Of a stretch of 64,000 nt of DNA, positions 34,828 through 44,338 are shown piece by piece. Numbering within the stretch: the first letter of the stretch is position 1; each line of letters starts with the position of its first letter. The position numbers and the translations under genes were made by a program. The notes under the pieces are model-generated. The model made no database searches. It was not told the origin of the DNA and worked only from the letters and a program-made list of their open reading frames with translations. Source of the DNA: Ferruginibacter yonginensis (GTDB taxonomy: Bacteria > Bacteroidota > Bacteroidia > Chitinophagales > Chitinophagaceae); assembly GCF_042651465.1 (NCBI RefSeq), contig NZ_JBHSCZ010000004.1:62001-126000 (forward strand). The letters are read 5' to 3'.

Positions 34828-34835
34828 CAAAGATA
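34828..34835 (-). promoter_or_regulatory. Candidate -7 box for ccmC
   Basis: The minus strand reads TATCTTTG followed by CACTC, an exact TAnnTTTG match, placing the transcript start about 20 nt before the ccmC ATG. It lies downstream of repeat copy B, so that repeat would not be in the ccmC leader. Confidence 0.5.
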
Positions 34836-34930
34836 AGGGTAATGCCTGCTTTGGATTTTTAATAATCGGGTAATTTTACATAAATGGTACAATAAAATGA
34901 GCTGCTTGTAAAGCAAAAAAGTATAGGCAT

Positions 34931-34993
34931 AAAAAAAGGGGCTTGAATAGAAATTCGGCCCCGCTTTAAAATCCAATATCCCTATGAAAAACC
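34931..34993 (-). repeat. Dispersed 60 bp element, copy B
   Basis: Minus-strand copy of the element at 21969-22028: GGTTTTTCATAGGGATATTGGATT, a variable link, then hairpin GGGGC-CGAA-TTTCTA-TTCA-AGCCCC and T7. Copy A has a different inner stem (TGA/TCA), so structure is better preserved than sequence. It lies in the divergent ccmC/lytTR gap, which otherwise contains only the ccmC promoter and a decayed ORF. Confidence 0.65.
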
Positions 34994-35151
34994 GAAGCGA
35001 ATATAGTGTTACAATAGCACTGCTTACTAAACTAGTTGATGAAATGGGTAAATAAATAGACGAAAGTGCCTTTTTAGTAGATAAAATTTAAAACCAGTTG
35101 AAATATAGGCTGAATAAGGAATATTATGTAATTTCAACGAGCTTAACCTAA
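34984..35151 (+). pseudogene. Decayed small ORF upstream of the LytTR regulator
   Basis: One frame from the ATG at 34984 to a TAA at 35149 reads like a protein of 55 residues (MKNRSEYSVTIALLTKLVDE ... LKYRLNKEYYVISTSLT) but is broken by in-frame TAA codons at 35053 and 35089. It begins inside repeat copy B. It may be a dead gene fragment of unknown family, or simply a chance open stretch. I do not recognise a homologue. Confidence 0.3.
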
Positions 35152-35154
35152 AAA

Positions 35155-35886
35155 ATGACTTACCTAATTGCAGATGATGATCCTATATATTTAGCTGTAA
35201 CCATGCAGCAATTAGCTTTAATACCCAACCTAACTTGTGTTGCTCAATGCGGCAATGCGGTTGATGCAAGGGCGTTATTGCAAACAGCTTTACCTGATAT
35301 TTTAATTTTAGATATTGAAATGCCTGATTTAACGGGCATACAATTGGCTAAAAGCTTACCAAAATTGCCAATGGTAATATTTATATCATCGCACCCCAAC
35401 TATGCTGCTGATGCTTTTGATATTGATGCCATTGATTATTTAGTAAAACCTGTACCCATTGAACGTTTGTTGAGGGCTATTGATAAAGCCCGTAATCTTT
35501 ACGAAATGAAACAGCAAATTGCTCAAGTTGAAGCATTTAAAAATGAAGGAGCTGATTCGTTTTTTATTAAAGATAAAAATGCTTACGTAAGAATTAATTA
35601 TAGTGAAGTATGCTACATTGAATCGTTAGGCGATTTTATTAGTATTTATTTATTGAATGGCGATAAAAAAATTGCATTGGTAAATTTAAAAAATGTTGAG
35701 CAGCAATTACCTGCCAATATTTTTATAAGAATATCAAGATCACATATTGTACATAAAGATAAAATTTCTGCACTCGACCATACACATGTTCAACTGAATA
35801 AAATCAAATTAGGCATTGGTAAAACTTACCAAGAAACTGTTTTGCAAACCATTATGGGTAATCAAACAATTAAAAGACATTTATAG
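35155..35886 (+). CDS. LytTR family response regulator
   Basis: A 243-residue two-component regulator. The receiver domain (1 to about 118) has the acidic pocket ADDD at residues 6-9, phosphoacceptor Asp53 in ILILDIEMPDLTG, and the DYLVKPV lysine motif. The C-terminal LytTR DNA-binding domain (about 140-240) has FFIKDKNAYVRINYSEVCYIESLGDFISIYL and FIRISRSHIVHKDKI. It is 12 bp upstream of a histidine kinase gene, its likely partner. Target genes are unknown. Confidence 0.93.
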   Translation: MTYLIADDDPIYLAVTMQQLALIPNLTCVAQCGNAVDARALLQTALPDILILDIEMPDLTGIQLAKSLPKLPMVIFISSHPNYAADAFDIDAIDYLVKPVPIERLLRAIDKARNLYEMKQQIAQVEAFKNEGADSFFIKDKNAYVRINYSEVCYIESLGDFISIYLLNGDKKIALVNLKNVEQQLPANIFIRISRSHIVHKDKISALDHTHVQLNKIKLGIGKTYQETVLQTIMGNQTIKRHL

Positions 35887-35898
35887 AAACTAACACTA

Positions 35899-37773
35899 AT
35901 GATTAAACTTGTAGTAAGTATTGCTTTGTTGATGCTTCAATTAATGGCAACTGCACAAAATAAAGAAATTGATAGTTTGTTAAAAGTGCTCAGTAAAGAA
36001 ACGGTTGACAGTAACCTCCTTAAACTCAACTTTACTATTGGTGGTTTATATATGTTTGATAATAGCAAAAAAGCCATAACCTATTTTGAAAATACAATAC
36101 CCTTAGCTGAAAAATTGAACAGGCCTATTGATAAAGCGAATAGTTATTTACGCATAGGCTATTGTTACAGAACCCAAGCGAACTTTGAAAAATCGCTTGA
36201 CAATTATTTGAAGGCTGCCACCATTTATGAAACAGAAAAAAATGCACCTAAACTAGGAGAGATATTCATATCAATTGGTGATGTGTATTGCGATAATAAA
36301 AATTTAAAAAAATCATCGCTTTACCTTGATAAGGCAGAAGCCATTATTTTACAATTAAAAGATAGTTTTCAACTCAGCCATTTATATTATAGTAAAGGTA
36401 TTTTGTACGATTTAAAAAATAACCTCGACTCATCAACCATATTTTTTAAAAATGCTTATGATATAGGTGTTGGCTTAAAAAGTAATATGGTCATTATTAA
36501 TAGCCTATCCTCTATTGCAATCAATTACAAAAAACAAGGTAAGTTAAAGGAGTCGTTAGCCACATTAGATAGTGTATTAAATATATACAATCGTATTGGT
36601 GCTACACCCGATTTTTTAGCATCATTGTATAATACATATGGAGGTACGTATGCAGCAGCAAAAGACTATACCAAAGCAAAAATAGCATTTGAAAAAAGTT
36701 TGTCGTACTCAAAAATAGCAAACACACCAGATATTGAAATGACCAACTATGAAAACATGGCTGAATTGTTTGCTGCAATGAATGATTATAAACAACAAGC
36801 CATTTACCTTAAAAAATATTATAGTTTAAAAGACAGTATTTACTCAACTGATAGTAAAAATAAACTTGTTGAATTAGAAGCAGATTATCAAATAGAAAAG
36901 AAAAATATTGAACTCATAAAAAAAGAAGGTGATATAACAAAACAAAAAAACCAACGAAATATTTTCATCATCATAGCTTTGAGTGCAGTATTATTTTTAG
37001 GTGGTTTATCAATTTTTTATGGCAGAATAAAAAAGAAAAATAAAACATTGCATGAGAGTAATATCATCATCAACCAACAAAAAGAAGAACTCACCACACT
37101 CAATAATGTAAAAGATAGGTTATTCAGTATTATTAGTCATGATTTACGTAACCCACTCATTACTTTACGCTCTTACTTAATGCTAGCAGATAATAATCAA
37201 ATAACTGCCGATCAAAAACAGCAATTTAAAAAACAAACCATGCAAGCAGTGGTACAAACTAGTGATATGCTTGATAATTTATTAGCATGGGCCAACATGC
37301 AAATAAAAAACACACAAGTGAATGTTGTTCCTATTCATTTAAAAAATTGTATTGATGATGTAACAAGTTTAGTACAAGCCCAAGCCATGCAAAAAAATAT
37401 TACTATTCAACAAAATTTACAGGTTAATACTGCATTAGGCGATGAAAACATTATCAATATTGCATTCAGAAATTTATTAACCAACGCCATAAAATATAGC
37501 CATAACAATGGTATCATCATCATTAACGCACAACAACATCATAACAAAATATGGTTACAAATTATTGATGAAGGCATAGGCATGACCGCACAACAAATTG
37601 CTGATTTTAATAACCATCAAATTGATACTACCAAAGGCACTAGTGGCGAAAAAGGCACTGGCTTGGGGCTATTTTTAACGAAAGAATTATTGGCAAAAAT
37701 TGATGCACAATTGCTTATTGAGAGCAACACACAAAAAGGTAGCACATTTACCATCCAACTTAATACTGTATAA
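35899..37773 (+). CDS. Tetratricopeptide-repeat sensor histidine kinase
   Basis: A 624-residue membrane kinase: signal peptide (about 1-19, ending MATAQ), a periplasmic TPR array (about 40-310), one transmembrane helix (354-374), a short coiled coil, a HisKA domain with phospho-acceptor His414 in IISHDLRNPL, and a HATPase domain with NLLTNAIKYS, DEGIGMT and GTGLGL. TPR sensor kinases paired with LytTR regulators are common in Bacteroidota. The canonical HisKA dimerisation helix is unusual here, since many LytTR partners are HisKA_5/LytS-type kinases. Signal unknown. Confidence 0.92.
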   Translation: MIKLVVSIALLMLQLMATAQNKEIDSLLKVLSKETVDSNLLKLNFTIGGLYMFDNSKKAITYFENTIPLAEKLNRPIDKANSYLRIGYCYRTQANFEKSLDNYLKAATIYETEKNAPKLGEIFISIGDVYCDNKNLKKSSLYLDKAEAIILQLKDSFQLSHLYYSKGILYDLKNNLDSSTIFFKNAYDIGVGLKSNMVIINSLSSIAINYKKQGKLKESLATLDSVLNIYNRIGATPDFLASLYNTYGGTYAAAKDYTKAKIAFEKSLSYSKIANTPDIEMTNYENMAELFAAMNDYKQQAIYLKKYYSLKDSIYSTDSKNKLVELEADYQIEKKNIELIKKEGDITKQKNQRNIFIIIALSAVLFLGGLSIFYGRIKKKNKTLHESNIIINQQKEELTTLNNVKDRLFSIISHDLRNPLITLRSYLMLADNNQITADQKQQFKKQTMQAVVQTSDMLDNLLAWANMQIKNTQVNVVPIHLKNCIDDVTSLVQAQAMQKNITIQQNLQVNTALGDENIINIAFRNLLTNAIKYSHNNGIIIINAQQHHNKIWLQIIDEGIGMTAQQIADFNNHQIDTTKGTSGEKGTGLGLFLTKELLAKIDAQLLIESNTQKGSTFTIQLNTV

Positions 37774-37775
37774 TT

Positions 37776-38159
37776 TTATTGAGCATCAAACCAAATAGGT
37801 GTATCATCATCGGCAGCGCCATTGTAGTTGATGGTTAATTCATCATCTTGCTGTACTGGAAGTATAGTTTGTATAATGATGGTGTTATTTTCATAATCCA
37901 TTACATATTCGCAATTGCTACTGTAAGCATGGTTGTAAATTGGTACCATACCTAAAGCCATGCAACATTGTTCTTCATTGGGGCCCCACATAAAAATATA
38001 GTCGTGCAACAACGTTTTATCCAACGCTTTTTTTTGCGATAACGGCATCACAATCACTGGTGCAATTTCTATTACGGTAAACGCAGGTATAGCTTCACTT
38101 GCAAACATGCCTCTGCCCTTTTGAGCAATCGTTTTCATGTATAATGATGGTAAAATCAT
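37776..38159 (-). CDS. SET domain-containing protein
   Basis: A 127-residue protein consisting of little more than a SET domain: GRGMFASEAIPAFTVIEIAPVI at the start, the SAM-binding YNHAYSSNCEY motif near residue 85 and DDELTINYNG near the end. SET proteins are lysine methyltransferases in eukaryotes; bacterial substrates are mostly unknown. The ATG at 38159 is preferred because longer frames run into the mgtE start region and show no domain similarity. It converges on the histidine kinase gene with a 2 bp gap. Confidence 0.82.
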   Translation of the reverse strand: MILPSLYMKTIAQKGRGMFASEAIPAFTVIEIAPVIVMPLSQKKALDKTLLHDYIFMWGPNEEQCCMALGMVPIYNHAYSSNCEYVMDYENNTIIIQTILPVQQDDELTINYNGAADDDTPIWFDAQ

Positions 38160-38228
38160 AACGTTCGTTTGACCAGTAAATAACTTAATTTGCAGCGAAT
38201 TTAAAAGATTTAAAATTATTGGAAGGAG

Positions 38229-39620
38229 ATGCTTGCTGAACAAGAAAACATATCATTACAACAACAGTTTAACGAAGTAATTGCTTCGGAAGATAAGCTA
38301 CGCATCAAAGAATTTTTGAATGATCAAAATATTAGTGATGTTGCTGAGTTAATATATGATAATGATGATGTTGAAACGCAAATTATTTCACACCTCTCCA
38401 TTCACCGTGCCGCCAGCGTTTTTAAAATACTTGATAGTATTGTTCAAAAACGCATAATAAAAGATTTACCAGCATTTAAAAGCGCTGAGCTATTAAATGA
38501 ATTACCAGCAGATGATAGGGTTGATTTTTTTGAAGAACTACCCAACAGTACCGTAAGAGAACTCATAAAAACATTAGAACCAGCCGAAAGAAAAATTACC
38601 CTTGAGTTATTAGGCTATCCAGAAAATAGTGTGGGCCGTTTAATGACGCCTGATTATGTGTACGTTTATGAATACAACACCGTAAAAGAAGTTTTAGAAA
38701 CCATACGTCGCTGGGGCACCAATAGCGAAACCATTGATGTAATATATGTAATCAATGGCAGGGGCGAATTGTTGGATGATATTAGGATTCGTGATTTTAT
38801 TTTGGCATCGCCAGATGTTAAGGTAAGCGATTTAATGGATGAACGTTTTATATCGTTAAAAATTAACGATGATCAGGAAATTGCCAGCGAAGTATTCAAA
38901 ATGAATAACCGTACAGCTTTACCTGTAACTGACGAAAAAAATATTTTATTAGGTATAGTTACCATTGATGATGTACTATGGGTTGCACAGGAAGAATATT
39001 CAGAAGATATTCAAAAAATTGGTGGTACCGAAGCCCTTGATGAACCTTACTTAGACATTAGCATACCCAAACTAATTAAAAAAAGAGCTGGCTGGCTGGT
39101 CATTTTATTTTTAAGTGAAATGCTCACTGCTACTGCTATGCAATATTTTCAAAAAGAAATTGAAGCGGCTACTGTATTGGCTTTATTTATTCCCTTGATA
39201 ATGAGTAGTGGTGGTAACAGTGGTTCGCAAGCAAGTACGCTCATTATACAAGCAATGGCGTTGGGTGAAGTAACCCTAGCCGATTGGTGGAGGGTAATGC
39301 GACGTGAACTTATTTCTGGTTTTATACTCGGTGTCATTTTAGGAAGTATTGGTTTTTTAAGAATCATTTTATGGCAAAACCTACACATATTTGATTATGG
39401 TATTTATTGGAAATTAGTGGCGGCCACCATCTTTTTCTCATTAATTGGTATTGTGTTGTGGGGCAGTCTTATGGGCTCTATGTTACCCATCATCTTAAAA
39501 AAATTAAAACTCGATCCGGCTGCATCATCTGCACCTTTTGTAGCAACATTGGTAGATGTAACGGGTATTGTTATATATTTTTCAGTAGCTTATTTCTTTT
39601 TAAAAGGTATATTATTATAA
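38229..39620 (+). CDS. mgtE: Magnesium transporter MgtE
   Basis: A 463-residue Mg2+ channel. The N-terminal superhelical domain (about 1-140), two CBS domains (about 145-265, with ENSVGRLMTPDYV and VSDLMDERFISL) and a C-terminal five-helix membrane domain (about 290-463, with LIMSSGGNSGSQASTLIIQAMALGE) are in the standard order. Intracellular Mg2+ binding to the CBS region closes the channel in the studied homologue. Unusually for this genome, a clear Shine-Dalgarno-like GGAAGGAG precedes the ATG. Confidence 0.95.
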   Translation: MLAEQENISLQQQFNEVIASEDKLRIKEFLNDQNISDVAELIYDNDDVETQIISHLSIHRAASVFKILDSIVQKRIIKDLPAFKSAELLNELPADDRVDFFEELPNSTVRELIKTLEPAERKITLELLGYPENSVGRLMTPDYVYVYEYNTVKEVLETIRRWGTNSETIDVIYVINGRGELLDDIRIRDFILASPDVKVSDLMDERFISLKINDDQEIASEVFKMNNRTALPVTDEKNILLGIVTIDDVLWVAQEEYSEDIQKIGGTEALDEPYLDISIPKLIKKRAGWLVILFLSEMLTATAMQYFQKEIEAATVLALFIPLIMSSGGNSGSQASTLIIQAMALGEVTLADWWRVMRRELISGFILGVILGSIGFLRIILWQNLHIFDYGIYWKLVAATIFFSLIGIVLWGSLMGSMLPIILKKLKLDPAASSAPFVATLVDVTGIVIYFSVAYFFLKGILL

Positions 39621-39767
39621 TTTTAAATTCAATTAACCAATTTACCTGCTTTAATACATTATTTTGCAACCCAATTAAACGTTCACCGTTTAATAATTAC
39701 CGAACATTACATTTAATTTCGATAATTTTACAAGTCAACATTAAAGCTTAAATCAACTACAAAAATT

Positions 39768-41609
39768 ATGTGCGGAATAGTAGGATACACAGGACCAAAA
39801 CAAGCATATCCCATCATATTAAAAGGATTAAAAAGATTAGAATATAGAGGTTACGATAGTAGTGGCGTTGCACTTTTACATAATAATAAATTAAATGTTT
39901 ATAAAAAGAAAGGTAAAGTAGCTGAGTTAGAAGAATCATTGGTAGGTGCCAACCTAAATGCAAACATAGGTATTGGTCATACTCGTTGGGCAACTCATGG
40001 CGAACCTAATGATCGTAATGCCCATCCACACTCATCCGCTAGTGGTCGTTTGGCAATGATACACAATGGTATTATTGAAAACTACGCTCAATTAAAAGCA
40101 GAGTTAGTAAAAAAAGGTTACCAATTTACCAGCGATACTGATACAGAAGTATTGCTCAATTTTATAGAAGATATTCAAAAAAACAATGGTGATGGTACGC
40201 TTGAAGAAGCAGTACGTATTGCCCTTAAACGTGTAACTGGTGCGTATTGTATTTTGTTGATAGATGAGCAAGACCCTGAAACCATTATTGCGGCACGTAA
40301 AGGAAGTCCGCTAGTAATTGGTATTGGCAAAGGCGAACATTTTTTAGCTAGTGATGCCTCTCCTATTATTGAATACACCAAAGAGGTGGTTTATGTAAAC
40401 GATTATGAGTTAGCCATTGTTCGTCCTAATGAGTTGATATTAAAAAACTTGGGTAACGAAAAAATTACGCCATACATTACCAAGCTTGATATGGAATTAG
40501 CTGCTATTGAAAAAGGCGGTTACGACCATTTTATGTTGAAAGAAATTTATGAACAACCCAGTACTATACAAGATTGTTTAAGAGGTCGTTTAAATGCAAG
40601 TGCTGGTACCATTACAATGAGTGGTATTGATGATCATATTGATCAAATCATTAACGCCAACAGAATAATGATTGTTGCATGTGGCACAAGCTGGCATGCT
40701 GGTTTGGTTGCCGAGTATATTATTGAAGAACTTTGCCGTATTCCAGTTGAAGTAGAGTATGCCTCAGAGTTTAGGTACCGTAACCCTATTGTTAATAAAG
40801 GCGATATCATCATTGCCATTTCACAAAGTGGCGAAACAGCTGATACATTGGTAGCCCTTGAAAAAGCTAAAGAAAATGGTGCTTTTATTTTTGGCGTTGT
40901 AAATGCTGTTGGTTCTTCTATTGCACGTATTGCACATGCTGGCGCCTACACACATGCTGGTCATGAAATTGGTGTAGCTTCTACAAAAGCCTTTACCGGA
41001 CAGCTAGCTGTATTAATGATGGCAGCACTCAAAATTGCGTTGAAAAAAGGTACTATTAATAATGAACGTTTTCAAGAGTTGTTAAACGAATTGGCTGATG
41101 TGCCTGAAAAAGTAGCCGCCATATTAAAAAATGCTGATGCTATAAAAGCTATTGCATTAAAGTATAAAGATGCTAAAGATTTTCTTTTCCTTGGTAGAGG
41201 TTATAACTTCCCCATTGCTTTAGAAGGCGCTTTAAAATTAAAAGAAATTTCATACATACATGCTGAAGGTTACCCTGCAGCTGAAATGAAACATGGCCCA
41301 ATTGCGCTGGTTGATGATCAATTACCAGTGGTATTTATTGCTACGAAAGATTCGTACCACGAAAAAATTGTAAGTAACATGCAAGAAATTAAAGCCCGTA
41401 AAGGTAAAATTATTGCAGTGATTACTGAAGGTGATACAATATCGCCAACAATGAGCGATGATGTAATTGCGATACCAACAGCCGATGAATTAATAGCCCC
41501 CATTATTAGTGTAATTCCATTACAGTTATTATCATACTACACAGGTATTGCAAAAGGAGTTGATGTTGACAAACCCCGTAACCTAGCTAAGAGTGTAACG
41601 GTTGAATAA
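39768..41609 (+). CDS. glmS: Glutamine-fructose-6-phosphate aminotransferase (isomerizing)
   Basis: A 613-residue enzyme that makes glucosamine 6-phosphate, the entry point to UDP-GlcNAc for peptidoglycan and lipopolysaccharide. The N-terminal glutaminase begins MCGIVGYTG with nucleophile Cys2 and includes HTRWATHGEPNDRNAHPH. Two SIS domains follow (about 285-425 and 455-600), with ACGTSWHAGLVAEY, ISQSGETADT and EGYPAAEMKHGPIALV. The gene ends PRNLAKSVTVE as usual. No glmS ribozyme-like structure was recognised in the 147 bp leader, which has only a 7 bp hairpin (39675-39693). Confidence 0.97.
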   Translation: MCGIVGYTGPKQAYPIILKGLKRLEYRGYDSSGVALLHNNKLNVYKKKGKVAELEESLVGANLNANIGIGHTRWATHGEPNDRNAHPHSSASGRLAMIHNGIIENYAQLKAELVKKGYQFTSDTDTEVLLNFIEDIQKNNGDGTLEEAVRIALKRVTGAYCILLIDEQDPETIIAARKGSPLVIGIGKGEHFLASDASPIIEYTKEVVYVNDYELAIVRPNELILKNLGNEKITPYITKLDMELAAIEKGGYDHFMLKEIYEQPSTIQDCLRGRLNASAGTITMSGIDDHIDQIINANRIMIVACGTSWHAGLVAEYIIEELCRIPVEVEYASEFRYRNPIVNKGDIIIAISQSGETADTLVALEKAKENGAFIFGVVNAVGSSIARIAHAGAYTHAGHEIGVASTKAFTGQLAVLMMAALKIALKKGTINNERFQELLNELADVPEKVAAILKNADAIKAIALKYKDAKDFLFLGRGYNFPIALEGALKLKEISYIHAEGYPAAEMKHGPIALVDDQLPVVFIATKDSYHEKIVSNMQEIKARKGKIIAVITEGDTISPTMSDDVIAIPTADELIAPIISVIPLQLLSYYTGIAKGVDVDKPRNLAKSVTVE

Positions 41610-41637
41610 ATCATCATATTTTTCATAACTTTATTAC

Positions 41638-41668
41638 ATGCATTAGTTAATCTAATGCATTTTTTTTA
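41638..41668 (+). terminator. Intrinsic terminator after glmS
   Basis: An 8 bp perfect stem (41638-41645 with 41653-41660) and a 7-base loop, directly followed by T8, about 28 bp past the glmS stop. Confidence 0.85.
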
Positions 41669-41733
41669 GCTTCAAATTTTTGAGGTATTGTTTTTGAGAT
41701 ATAACAATTTCAAAAACCCAAACTATTGCTTAC

Positions 41734-43842
41734 ATGAACGAAATAAAAACACACCCAATACAAACGTTAGGTTATAATTTTATTGATCCTCAATTTTTAC
41801 CTGAAGGTGTAAACGAATACCACATACGTGATATACAAAATAATGGCAGGTTATATAAAGCACTTACCCAACCCCAAATTGAAGCACTTATTGCAAATCG
41901 CAATAGCTCCGACAATTGGGAACAAGTTTTAGTAAGTGAAAACTTTAACCCATCACTCATTAAAAACTGTAGCTTTTATGGCTTGGTACGCATAGGTGAA
42001 TTGTTACCTAACTATCGTGAGTTTCATAACCTTCGCTTACCTGTAGGGTTGTATAATAGTACCATCATTAGCTGCGATATTGGCGATAATGTTTGTATAG
42101 ATAATGTTCGTTACTTGAGCCATTATATCATTGAAAAAGATGTAATGATTGCCAACGTAAACGAATTTGAAACCACTGATTATTCTAAGTTTGGCAATGG
42201 CATCATCAAAGAAGGTGAAGATGAAAGAAGTAGAACTTGGGTAGAAGTTTGTAACGAAAATGGAGGCCGCAGTATTTTACCTTTTAACGGTATGTTACCA
42301 GGTGATGCTTATATGTGGAGCAAATACAGGGCAGATGATGCGCTGATGGAACAATTTAAAATTTTTACACAAAAAGAGTTAGACAACAAGAGAGGCTATT
42401 ACGGTAAAGTGGGTGAACGTACCGTTATAAAAAACTGTGGTATTATTAAAGATGTATGGATTGGTAGTGATGCCTATTTAAAAGGTGCAAACAAAATCAA
42501 AAATGTTACCATCAATAGCGATGCAAAACGAAAATCACAAATTGGCGAAGGCTGCGAATTAGTAAATGGTATAGTGGGCTTTGGTTGCAGAATTTTTTAT
42601 GGTGTAAAAGCAGTTCGTTTTGTACTTGCATCTCACTCACAGCTAAAATATGGTGCACGTTTAATAAACTCCTACCTTGGTAACAACTCAACTATTTCAT
42701 GTTGTGAAGTATTAAACTCACTCATTTTTCCATCGCATGAGCAACATCACAACAACTCTTTTTTATGCGCTGCTTTAATAATGGGGCAAAGTAATATTGC
42801 AGCAGGTGCCACAATTGGTAGTAACCACAATAGCAGGGGTGCCGATGGTGAAATTCAGGCTGGCCGAGGCTTTTGGCCTGGCTTATGTGTAAGCTTAAAA
42901 CATAATTCAAAATTTGCTTCATTTACTATTATTGCAAAAGGTGATTTTCCGGCAGAATTAAACATACCCATTCCGTTTAGCTTAATCAGTAATGATATTA
43001 CCAACGATCAATTGGTTGTTATGCCTGCTTATTGGTTTATGTACAACATGTATGCACTAGAACGTAATGCTTGGAAGTATAAAGACAGGGATCGTAGAAC
43101 CGAAAAAATTCAATTAATTGAATATGATTATTTAGCACCTGATACTATCAACGAAATTTTTGATGCGCTACATCAACTGCAACAATTAGAGGTGAATAAT
43201 GATGGAGTTGCTCACACAACCGGTTGGGAAAATACCAATAGAAAAACTACCATCATAAAAGTACCGCAATCAATAAAAATGTTTACCGAATTAATACAAT
43301 TTTATGCTGTATGTACTTTGGCTAAACATTTTGAACATAATGAATTTGAAGATTTTGAATCGTTCAAAGCTACTTTATCAGCCACTATCAAAAGAGCCGA
43401 ATGGCTTAATATTGGAGGCCAATTAATGACTGTTGATGAAGTTTACCAACTTAAAAAAGATGTTGTAAATGGTACGTTTCATAACTGGACGGATGTTCAC
43501 CAACGTTATCGTGATGTTGGTGCTGCATACCAAAGTAATGAACTCACTCATGCCTATTGTTCATTACTGGAAATATTAGATATTACGGGTAGTCAATTTA
43601 CAGCAGTATTATTCAATAATTTATTAGCACAAGCCATTGCTACTAAAACATGGATGGTAAAAGGCATACAACAATCAAGAGCAAAAGATTATACCAACCC
43701 ATACAGAAAAATGGTGTACGAAACCAATGCTGAAATGTACAAGGTTTTAGGTAATCCTGATGATAATAGTTTTATACAAGCACAATTTAAAAACTTAGAA
43801 ATATTTACAACCAACTTACAAAAAATACAATCTTATTGTTAA
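41734..43842 (+). CDS. DUF4954 family protein (left-handed beta-helix)
   Basis: A 702-residue protein recognised as the Bacteroidota DUF4954 family. The central part (about 80-400) has hexapeptide-like repeats of a left-handed beta-helix (for example CDIGDNVCIDNVRYLSHYIIEKDVMI and IGEGCELVNGIVGFGCRIFYGVKA), the fold of acyl- and nucleotidyl-transferases. HNSRGADGEIQAGRGFWPGL and PFSLISNDITNDQLVVMPAYWFMYNMYALERN are strongly conserved in the family. The C-terminal 250 residues are helical. Biochemical activity is unknown; a sugar-nucleotide or acyl-transferase-like role is only a fold-based guess. It overlaps aroQ tail-to-tail by 4 bp. Confidence 0.85.
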   Translation: MNEIKTHPIQTLGYNFIDPQFLPEGVNEYHIRDIQNNGRLYKALTQPQIEALIANRNSSDNWEQVLVSENFNPSLIKNCSFYGLVRIGELLPNYREFHNLRLPVGLYNSTIISCDIGDNVCIDNVRYLSHYIIEKDVMIANVNEFETTDYSKFGNGIIKEGEDERSRTWVEVCNENGGRSILPFNGMLPGDAYMWSKYRADDALMEQFKIFTQKELDNKRGYYGKVGERTVIKNCGIIKDVWIGSDAYLKGANKIKNVTINSDAKRKSQIGEGCELVNGIVGFGCRIFYGVKAVRFVLASHSQLKYGARLINSYLGNNSTISCCEVLNSLIFPSHEQHHNNSFLCAALIMGQSNIAAGATIGSNHNSRGADGEIQAGRGFWPGLCVSLKHNSKFASFTIIAKGDFPAELNIPIPFSLISNDITNDQLVVMPAYWFMYNMYALERNAWKYKDRDRRTEKIQLIEYDYLAPDTINEIFDALHQLQQLEVNNDGVAHTTGWENTNRKTTIIKVPQSIKMFTELIQFYAVCTLAKHFEHNEFEDFESFKATLSATIKRAEWLNIGGQLMTVDEVYQLKKDVVNGTFHNWTDVHQRYRDVGAAYQSNELTHAYCSLLEILDITGSQFTAVLFNNLLAQAIATKTWMVKGIQQSRAKDYTNPYRKMVYETNAEMYKVLGNPDDNSFIQAQFKNLEIFTTNLQKIQSYC

Positions 43843-44270
43843 GCAGGTACTGCTTGCGATTTAATATAATGTATAGCAAGTTCGTACCCTTTAAGACCTA
43901 GGCCACTTATTACGCCTGCACATTTTGCTGATACATGAGAGATTTGTCTAAACGATTCTCTTGCAAAAATATTTGAAATATGTACTTCCACTACCGTTGC
44001 TGTTACTGCAGCAACGGCATCACCAATTGCTACTGATGTGTGTGTATAAGCCGCAGGGTTTAACACAATGGCATCTGCATTAAAACCAAATTGTTGAATA
44101 GCTGTTACCAAGTTACCCTCCACATTATCTTGAAAATAAATTAATTCATCATCCTTAAAAATGGCTTGCAAGGTTTCAAAATAGGTTTCAAAACTTTGTG
44201 TACCATAAATATTGGTTTCACGGTTGCCTAATAAATTTAAATTAGGTCCATTTATAATGGCAATTTTCAT
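43839..44270 (-). CDS. aroQ: Type II 3-dehydroquinate dehydratase
   Basis: A 143-residue dodecameric enzyme of the shikimate pathway. The catalytic tyrosine lies in GPNLNLLGNRETNIYG, the substrate-binding segment is LNPAAYTHTSVAIGDA, and the catalytic His is in VEVHISNIFARESFR. Length is typical. It lies downstream of carA on the same strand but behind a terminator. Confidence 0.96.
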   Translation of the reverse strand: MKIAIINGPNLNLLGNRETNIYGTQSFETYFETLQAIFKDDELIYFQDNVEGNLVTAIQQFGFNADAIVLNPAAYTHTSVAIGDAVAAVTATVVEVHISNIFARESFRQISHVSAKCAGVISGLGLKGYELAIHYIKSQAVPA

Positions 44271-44289
44271 TGTAAAAATTTGAATATAA

Positions 44290-44316
44290 AAATAGCCATA
44301 ATAAGTATGGCTATTT
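44290..44316. terminator. Intrinsic terminator after carA
   Basis: A perfect 11 bp stem (44290-44300 with 44306-44316) with a 5-base loop. On the minus strand it is followed by a U-rich run, about 22 bp past the carA stop. Confidence 0.8.
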
Positions 44317-44338
44317 CATTTTATCATTCAATATGTTT

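Noticed and set aside
36900..37200. Frameshift or domain loss in the histidine kinase
   Set aside because: The TPR, membrane, HisKA and HATPase parts are all present in one continuous frame with intact motifs.
39621..39767. Possible glmS ribozyme or riboswitch in the glmS leader
   Set aside because: Only a 7 bp hairpin is visible; the conserved core of the glmS ribozyme, known from Firmicutes, was not recognisable.
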